Part shown: one piece after another, positions 58,554 to 64,000 of the stretch
How the letters are laid out: each line of letters opens with the position of its first letter
Position numbering within the stretch: position 1 is the stretch's first letter
Assembly (NCBI GenBank): GCA_024036415.1
Contig: JAMWET010001356.1
Span: forward strand, 461,501-525,500
Length of the DNA stretch: 64,000 nt
Source of the DNA: Prochilodus magdalenae
Taxonomy: Eukaryota > Chordata > Actinopteri > Characiformes > Prochilodontidae
Direction: 5' to 3'
Translations under genes and position numbers: made by a program
The notes under the pieces: model-generated
Told to the model about the DNA's origin: nothing
The model's database searches: none
The model's input: only the letters and a program-made list of their open reading frames with translations

Positions 58554-59410
58554 TTAAAAACATAAAAACAATTGGTGATTCTAGTCCCCATACAGTAATA
58601 AAGTGCTGTTAGGAAAGGGGATGTAGAAAAGTGGTAAACATTGTTGTTGTTGTTTTTGATGGAGGCATCAAATTTGTATTACTTATTTAAAAAAAGTTTA
58701 TTTACTTTACTTACTTATTTGTGTATGTGTGTTTATTTATTTATTTACTTTTTAATTGATTTATTGTTTTTTTACCTGCTGTCCTGCATTTGTATGGACT
58801 TATACAACAATCCTACTGCCACAGACCATCACAACGCCTCTCTTTACTCTATTGCAAGTTTCACCATTTAGCATGAAATGCTCTTGTTTTCCGAACCTGA
58901 TCACATGTAAATCAATCACGGCAGTTGTATACATAATGACTGGAAAATTCTGCAAAGCCTGAGGGAAAAATAGGCAAAATCAAATTATTTGCTTGAGTCT
59001 TCCACTGCATTTGTGTGGATATTAGATTACATATATACAGGGCTGTTATTTATACAGTTGCTGCCGGTTATTAGTGCCTCTCTAGGGGACAGGCTGGCCC
59101 ATTACAGACAAGAGCAGCTGCATACTCTTAAACATAGCTTGCCGGACACATACCTGAGGCTAGGTCTAACATGGCATGTTACCTCGGGGCAGATATTATG
59201 CCGGCTTGCATGCCTTTGATTTGTGCAGGGGCAGTGCTGAACAGTATATTGTTTGTTAATTCGTTATTGTGATATCAGTGTTTACAGTGATACTATACTG
59301 TAAAAAAAAGAATGTACTGTATATATAAATATTTACTGGTGATGAAATTTAACTAAATGCTGGGCTAAAGAGATACACTTTCCAGAGTGTATATTGAGCT
59401 TGATGGTGTT
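58554..59410. other. Intergenic sequence
   Basis: A (TTGTTG) run at 58,640 and TTTATTTATTTA at 58,731-58,745. The part 58,990-59,230 is more complex (GTTGCTGCCGGTTATTAGTG at 59,058) and could be regulatory, but no specific motif cluster stands out. No gene recognised. Confidence 0.38.
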
Positions 59411-60059
59411 ATACACTCATCGGCAAATGATTCGTTGCACAAATAGTTGCACCCAGAAGAAATTGACCCATGGGAATGAAACTGGGTGGGTAGGTTTGAC
59501 ATAATGAGGATTTGCCATGCATGTAAAGCAGGGATGGGCTTTATCAGCGTACCTGAGTGACCCAAAAGCCACGATTGTGGACATTCAGTGAGCAGTGACG
59601 CCCTCCATGAGCCATCCTGTTAGTGTCAGCATCATTGGCAGATGGCTGCACGGCGCAGGACTGCAGGCACACAGGCCATTATGACGACTTGACATTTTGA
59701 CAAGACTGCAATGCTGTCATGCCAAACTGTTGTGGAGTGACTCAGAATTGGCAGCAGGTCATCTTCAGTGACAAGTGCTAGTTTTGTCTTAGTGGAGATG
59801 ACCAATTAATAATTAATCTGTGTGTGGAGGCACCATGGTCAGAGCCAGTTTGTTGTCACCATTACAGGCCTGCAAAATCTGCAGGAAGTATGTGAGAATA
59901 TTCACGCTGCATGGGATGGATTACCGTAGGACACCATTAAGAACCTCTACAGTGTCATGCCTAGACATATGTATGTTGATAACCTTTATCTTCCTTCCCA
60001 ATAGCATTGAAATCCTATACTTTCGTCTGGGTGCAACTATTCTATTAATGATGACTGTA
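59411..60059 (+). mobile_element. Tc1-like family 1, copy G, both ends present
   Basis: Plus-strand copy of 649 bases with both termini. Left: ACACTCATCGGCAAATGATT then CGTTGCACAAATAGTTGCAC and CCAG. Right: CTGGGTGCAACTATTCTATT then AATGATGACTGTA. The N-terminal segment (59,587 onward) reads AVTPSMSHPVSVSIIGRWLH after a stop; the first catalytic neighbourhood WSDSE (59,733) is followed by a frameshift; the C-terminal part reads CRKYVRIFTLHGMDYRR near 59,880. Internal deletions explain the short length. Inactive, but its ends define the terminal repeat of the family. Confidence 0.88.
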
Positions 60060-60539
60060 CTGTATGTTGGATGAGGATGGTTTAAGGTCATTTACAGTTT
60101 TGTTAATCTAAAGCTACTAGATGAACTGGACCATAAAGGTAGCCAGTGCAGTGCAGTGGAATTTGTGTTGGTGAATACTTCAGAAATATTCGCCAAAAGG
60201 CAAAAAGCTACTTTAGTGACTATGTTTAAATGTGGGATAAACTAGAACACTGAATCTAAGATTAAACCCTAGTCTTGCAAGTTTGTGCCTTAACTGTAAA
60301 TGTGCCTCTAACCAACCTTAAATGCTCCATTGTGTGCTGGGAGTTACCTGACTAATCAAAGATGCTTCTTGGGATTCTAATAAATGTAGAGAAATCACAA
60401 AACAACAACAACAACAACAAGTTATTAGTGTTAGCGAAAATGCAGGCCAATTGCTAACATCACACCAAGCACTGTGAAAATGGCCATAGACAGGCCTCTT
60501 CTTTAACCTTCAATCAAGTGATAGTGTATTATGCATACA
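60060..60539. other. Intergenic sequence with (AAC)n
   Basis: A short (AAC)n array at 60,402-60,420. Nothing else recognised. Confidence 0.4.
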
Positions 60540-60720
60540 AGTTATTGGCCTGGGTATTGTCCATCGCAAGACAGACACACAGACATATACATTCACACAC
60601 ACTCACACCTTGGGGGAATTAAGTCTCCGGTTCATCTGACTGTGTGTCTTTGGACTGTGGGAGAAAGTCTCACGCAAACATGGGAAGAAAATGCAAACTC
60701 CACCCAGAAAGGACCCTGAA
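60540..60720 (-). mobile_element. SINE body, reverse copy
   Basis: Reverse-complement relative of the 35.2-kb SINE body. Plus-strand landmarks: GGGTATTGTCCATCGCAAGA (60,553), a CACACACACTCACACCTTGG segment, GTGTCTTTGGACTGTGGGAG (60,643-60,662), ATGCAAACTCCACCCAGAAA (60,690-60,709) and GGACCC. The tRNA-like head is not visible. Better preserved than the 35-kb copy. Confidence 0.78.
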
Positions 60721-61214
60721 CTGAAATCTATGCAGCAATTCATATTTCATCCTGCTGCTATTACTATATGCCATCTAGCACGCCTGTCTCTATTAAGCTG
60801 ATGTCCACATTCTAAAAAACAATAAAGCAGTATCTAATCTAAATCTAAAAGAGAACTTTATTAAGAACAGGGATATAAGCCTCTCGCTTAGCCTTACAAA
60901 CCGACCCTGTCAGAAGGGAAGAAGTGTTTGACTGTAAAGGTGCATGACGTGTATGTCATTCTGCATGCAGACTGAACCAGGATTAGGGTCACTGCCACCG
61001 TCTCTGAGCACGCACCCATCATCTAGAGGCCAAAATATTCGCTGTGACGCATCTGTCAATACCTGCTGCGCAAGAAACAAGAGCTTGACACTACAGATGA
61101 TTAATATAAATTACAGCAATCAAAATCTGCTCCTGTTAGCTTCTGCCTTCCCTTACCTATCATGAGGAGGATAGACAAGGGGAGGATATGTAAAGGATTC
61201 AGGATGTCGAAAGG
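60721..61214. other. Intergenic sequence
   Basis: Nothing recognised; the frame at 60,944-61,165 has no motif. Confidence 0.35.
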
Positions 61215-61500
61215 TCTTAAAAAGCTGAGCAGGCCCAGATAACTTAAAGTTTGGTTGAAGACGACAAAAGAGCAATGTGGTGGTGTTGTTTTAGTCCACT
61301 TATTCTCTTAGAGGGAAAGGTCACTGTAAATCAATACAAAGCTGTTTTGACTGATCACAATTATACTGTGATAAACATGCCCGATGAGACTGCTGTCTTC
61401 CAGAATGATGACGCATTTATCTACAATGCATGAGGGGTTGATGAATGGTTTGATCAGTGGCATAGTCAACATTTCATTGGAACGGGCTAGGTACAGGTTA
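61215..61500 (+). pseudogene. Tc1-like transposase fragment, third lineage
   Basis: The plus-strand frame 61,251-61,433 reads AMWWCCFSPLILLEGKVTVN, then QYKAVL, then PDETAVFQNDDAFIYNA before a stop, and continues past it as GVDEWFDQWHSQHFI. This matches the Tc1 transposase centre: VMIWAAIS ... LxGRIT ... DYxxIL ... xxxAxFQDDNAPIHTAR ... VxxWFxEH. The second catalytic Asp is within FQNDDA. No termini or flanking coding parts are visible. Distinct from the lineages at 2.5 kb and family 1. Confidence 0.72.
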
Positions 61501-62899
61501 GAGGGGCAGCTAGCAAGGAACACCCAAAGGCACCAGTATACAGCCACCAACTAGCCCGCTTTTATTAGAACTAAATTAGAGCTAAATTACTAGGGTTGGC
61601 TTGAACACCATATCTGGGGTTTGGGAGATTTGGCACCGATCTGTAGCAAATATTAAAAACTGATGTTTCTGGGCTTTATTTAATATTTCATATTATAAGC
61701 CATGACATAGAAACCGGGTCATAGACTCATCTGCACTTACTGAGTGTTATTTGAACAAATCCAAAAACCTACTCAGTTATCATTCTAGACTTTTCCTTGT
61801 TATAAAGATGATGAGGATAAGGTGAGTTACAATTCTTAAACGAATGAAGAAAAACAATGTTCAGTGCCACAGGGCTTTAATTTTAAGTAGCTAGCTAACC
61901 CAGCTAATGTTAGCACCCACTGGCAAAGCTAAACGAACCCTTTGCAGATACTCTTGATACAGGCAATAGGGTTTTAGGGTTTTTCTGGCTATGAAGCCCT
62001 GGATCGGTGTGGAATAATTGTATCCCTTTTGTAACCCACAGTGCTGCTGAATAAACAAGGAAGAGGAAAGGTTTACAGGTCGCTAACCCCAACTTAAGTG
62101 TGACATTGTGAGTGAGTGTGTCGTGGTGTATTTTGCAGGTCAGATAACTTGAAGAATACAGGGGAAAAACGCGAGTATCTGATTTCCCAAATTAAAAACG
62201 CATACCTACCTAACGGATAAATGTCAGAATACCAAAATACTCTGGTTCAGCCCTGAAAATAGGCATTTTCTTGAAAGTTTTGAATTTGATAAGTATGAAA
62301 TAATATCATACTTATGACGTAGCCTTCAGAGTCACAGGATCTCAATCCGAACTGAAACCTATAGGGACACCTATATACAAGTTAAAAAAGTTTATAAAAT
62401 GAATGAATAGAGAGAAATAGATAGGTGGAAATGACTCAAAATGAACGGTACTTCTTAAGTTATAACAATGTAAAGCAACATGGCTTTTTGTAAAATTATT
62501 ATTATTTTTTTTTTTGTTAAAATAAATGAATACATAAAATAAAGACATAAATGGAATGTTTTGTGGAGACAGTGAAAAAACACACCCACACTGGACAAAT
62601 GTATGACACCATGTCCTGGAAAGATGTAAAAAGAAGTCCGCTTATGTGTAGCCTGTGGCACTACAGTATTGTTCCAACAAGATAAGAGCAGGTTCTGATA
62701 TCTTATTGAGGTGTATTGTGTGGCCTGCTCAGTATGCATTCACTGTAGCAGCCATTTGAAAGGATTTAAAAGAGTGCTACCCTCTTGCTCTTTCCCCACA
62801 CTGTGAGCTGTCCCTAAGGTGTGAGGCTAGCAGATGTTATGCTGTGGTACAAAGCGAGCTCGTTTTGATGAACACAGTGGAGCCACCTCAGGGACAGAC
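61501..62899. other. Intergenic sequence, nothing recognised
   Basis: 1.4 kb without recognisable gene or known repeat. A T-run (62,499-62,517) generates Asn-rich reverse frames. Confidence 0.4.
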
Positions 62900-62926
62900 A
62901 GACACACACAAGCACACACAAGTACA

Positions 62927-62974
<48 letters not shown>
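62900..62974. repeat. (CA)n microsatellite
   Basis: Interrupted CA (with CAAG and CATA variants) from 62,900 and clean CA from about 62,931 to 62,974. Confidence 0.96.
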
Positions 62975-62976
<2 letters not shown>

Positions 62977-62983
62977 TAACAAA

Positions 62984-62995
62984 TGCTAATTAGCA
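62984..62995. promoter_or_regulatory. TGCTAATTAGCA palindrome, second occurrence
   Basis: Exact repeat of the 12-base palindrome at 37,423-37,434, with the next two bases (CA) also shared. It is a canonical paired-type homeodomain dimer site. A match of this length could be chance in AT-rich DNA. Confidence 0.3.
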
Positions 62996-63179
62996 CATTG
63001 AGATTCTCACATGATAAGGCTTCAGGTCTCTTTGTGTCCATCAAACTGTAAATTGCTTGCTGGGTCTTTCTAGAGTGGCCTGACCATATGCAAAGACCCA
63101 CGCTCTGTTTTCTCTGGAGCCTGAAGTGACTTCTGTTCTGTTAACTTTGCCGTTACCAGATGATGATAATGATAATGAG

Positions 63180-63182
<3 letters not shown>

Positions 63183-63249
<67 letters not shown>

Positions 63250-63264
63250 TTTTTTTTTTTTTTA
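63183..63264. repeat. (TA)n array with poly-T tail
   Basis: About 60 bases of pure TA followed by about 17 T. Confidence 0.97.
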
Positions 63265-63289
63265 CACACCACTTTTCTCACCTGCCTCA

Positions 63290-63470
63290 TAGCAGAGTAC
63301 ACCAGTTCCATACTTAAGTGAAAGTATTAGTAATCTAGTCAAAAAAATACTCAAGTAAAAGTTGACGTATGACTAAAATTTTACTCGCGTAAAAGTATAG
63401 AAGTACATGCTCCCAAAGGTACTTAAAGTAAAAAAGTAAAAGTATTTCTTTAAAAATCATTTGTAATTAA
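63290..63470. repeat. AAGTA-rich fish interspersed repeat
   Basis: Many near-repeats of ACTCAAGTAAAAGT, TACTTAAAGTAAAAAAGTAA and GTAAAAGTATAGAAGTAC over 180 bases. The text matches a very common fish element in which CTTAAGTGAAAGTA-like words recur. Non-coding; ends not determined. Confidence 0.7.
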
Positions 63471-64000
63471 ATTTTTTAATCAGTATATATTTTTATTAAA
63501 GATTTAGAGACACACAAGGCCTATCACATGAAAACATACAGCAAACCACTGTATTTAAATACTGTTCTTTAAACAGCAATCTTATCCAGAGATATGTGTT
63601 AAAATCAACAGGGCTTTATTTGCAAAAATTGCATGTGCACAAATTCTAGCATGTGTAAAATTGTTAAGACAAGTGGTTGAATAAGAACATTGTCAGTGTA
63701 TAACCACTGATTCCTACTACTACTGAACACTACATGTTTAGCTTGTGCAATCTCACCATAAACTGTTTAACATGTTTGAAGGGTCCTCTCAGGTTAGTAC
63801 ATCGGAGTAATGTTTTGGATCCAGAACTATAACAGCCTCACGCCAATCAATATTACAGCAATGCTTTATTCTGATGGTCCACAGAGTCAAAAAACATCTA
63901 ACGAGAGGGCCAGAATGTTTCATTTAATCTCAGCAGTAGCTGGTTCTCAAAGTTCTTTGAATCCAAGTGTGCTCTTTTGGGACTAAAAATCAGTCCTGCT
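63471..64000. other. Intergenic sequence to window end
   Basis: Nothing recognised; the window ends inside unassigned sequence. Confidence 0.35.

Overview
This window looks like intergenic DNA from a ray-finned (teleost) fish. I recognise no intact host protein-coding gene, exon series, tRNA, rRNA or other structural RNA gene on either strand. The fish assignment rests on the mix of repeats: very many (CA)n, (GA)n, (ATA)n and (TA)n arrays, many decayed Tc1-like DNA transposons, CR1/L2/Rex-type LINE fragments with fish-style 3' tails (ATGACAATAA, or CCAATAAACCTG followed by TTCTGATTC), a tRNA-derived SINE and other repeats common in otophysan fishes. Placement in characins or catfishes is a guess from repeat resemblance.

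Layout. 1-7.7 kb: simple repeats, one Tc1-like relic (2.5-3.2 kb), a decayed AGGTACACCT-family element (4.7-5.1 kb) and a 715-base polypurine tract (6.4-7.15 kb). 8.5-15.5 kb: second AGGTACACCT-family copy, Tc1-family-1 copy A, a CA-type minisatellite beside a (GA)n array, two short non-autonomous Tc1-type elements (11.1 and 15.2 kb), and an unnamed repeat present twice (9.65 and 12.4 kb). 16.7-18.3 kb: trinucleotide arrays and a reverse-strand LINE remnant. 20.9-21.9 kb: an alternating purine-pyrimidine block, an (ATTAT)n array and a Harbinger-like transposase fragment. 25.1-27.7 kb: Tc1 copy B followed directly by the most complete LINE in the window, with a broken reverse transcriptase. 28.8-32.6 kb: repeat-poor, TAAT- and octamer-bearing sequence that reads like conserved regulatory DNA. 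33.5-36.6 kb: Tc1 copy C, a 32-bp tandem repeat, a SINE and three diverged copies of a 350-base unit. 36.9-37.7 kb: another homeodomain-motif-rich block. 40.1-43.7 kb: Tc1 copy D split by a younger insertion, copy E, and LINE relics. 46.3 kb: a well-preserved MITE. 50.7-52.6 kb: two copies of a fish interspersed repeat around a reverse-strand LINE end. 55.9-61.5 kb: Tc1 copies F and G, a LINE 3' end, a SINE body and a third Tc1 lineage. 62.9-63.5 kb: (CA)n, (TA)n and an AAGTA-rich repeat.

Nothing here acts as an operon or multi-gene system. The most plausible function is cis-regulation: several blocks of unique sequence with TAAT, POU-octamer, bicoid-type and X-box-like motifs, spread through a gene-free region, resemble the deserts around developmental regulators. 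That is inference; no target gene can be named from the sequence. I did not find a novel multi-component system. The best leads are the regulatory-like blocks, the seven-copy Tc1 family with its two-part terminal repeat, the tandem 350-base unit and the polypurine tract.
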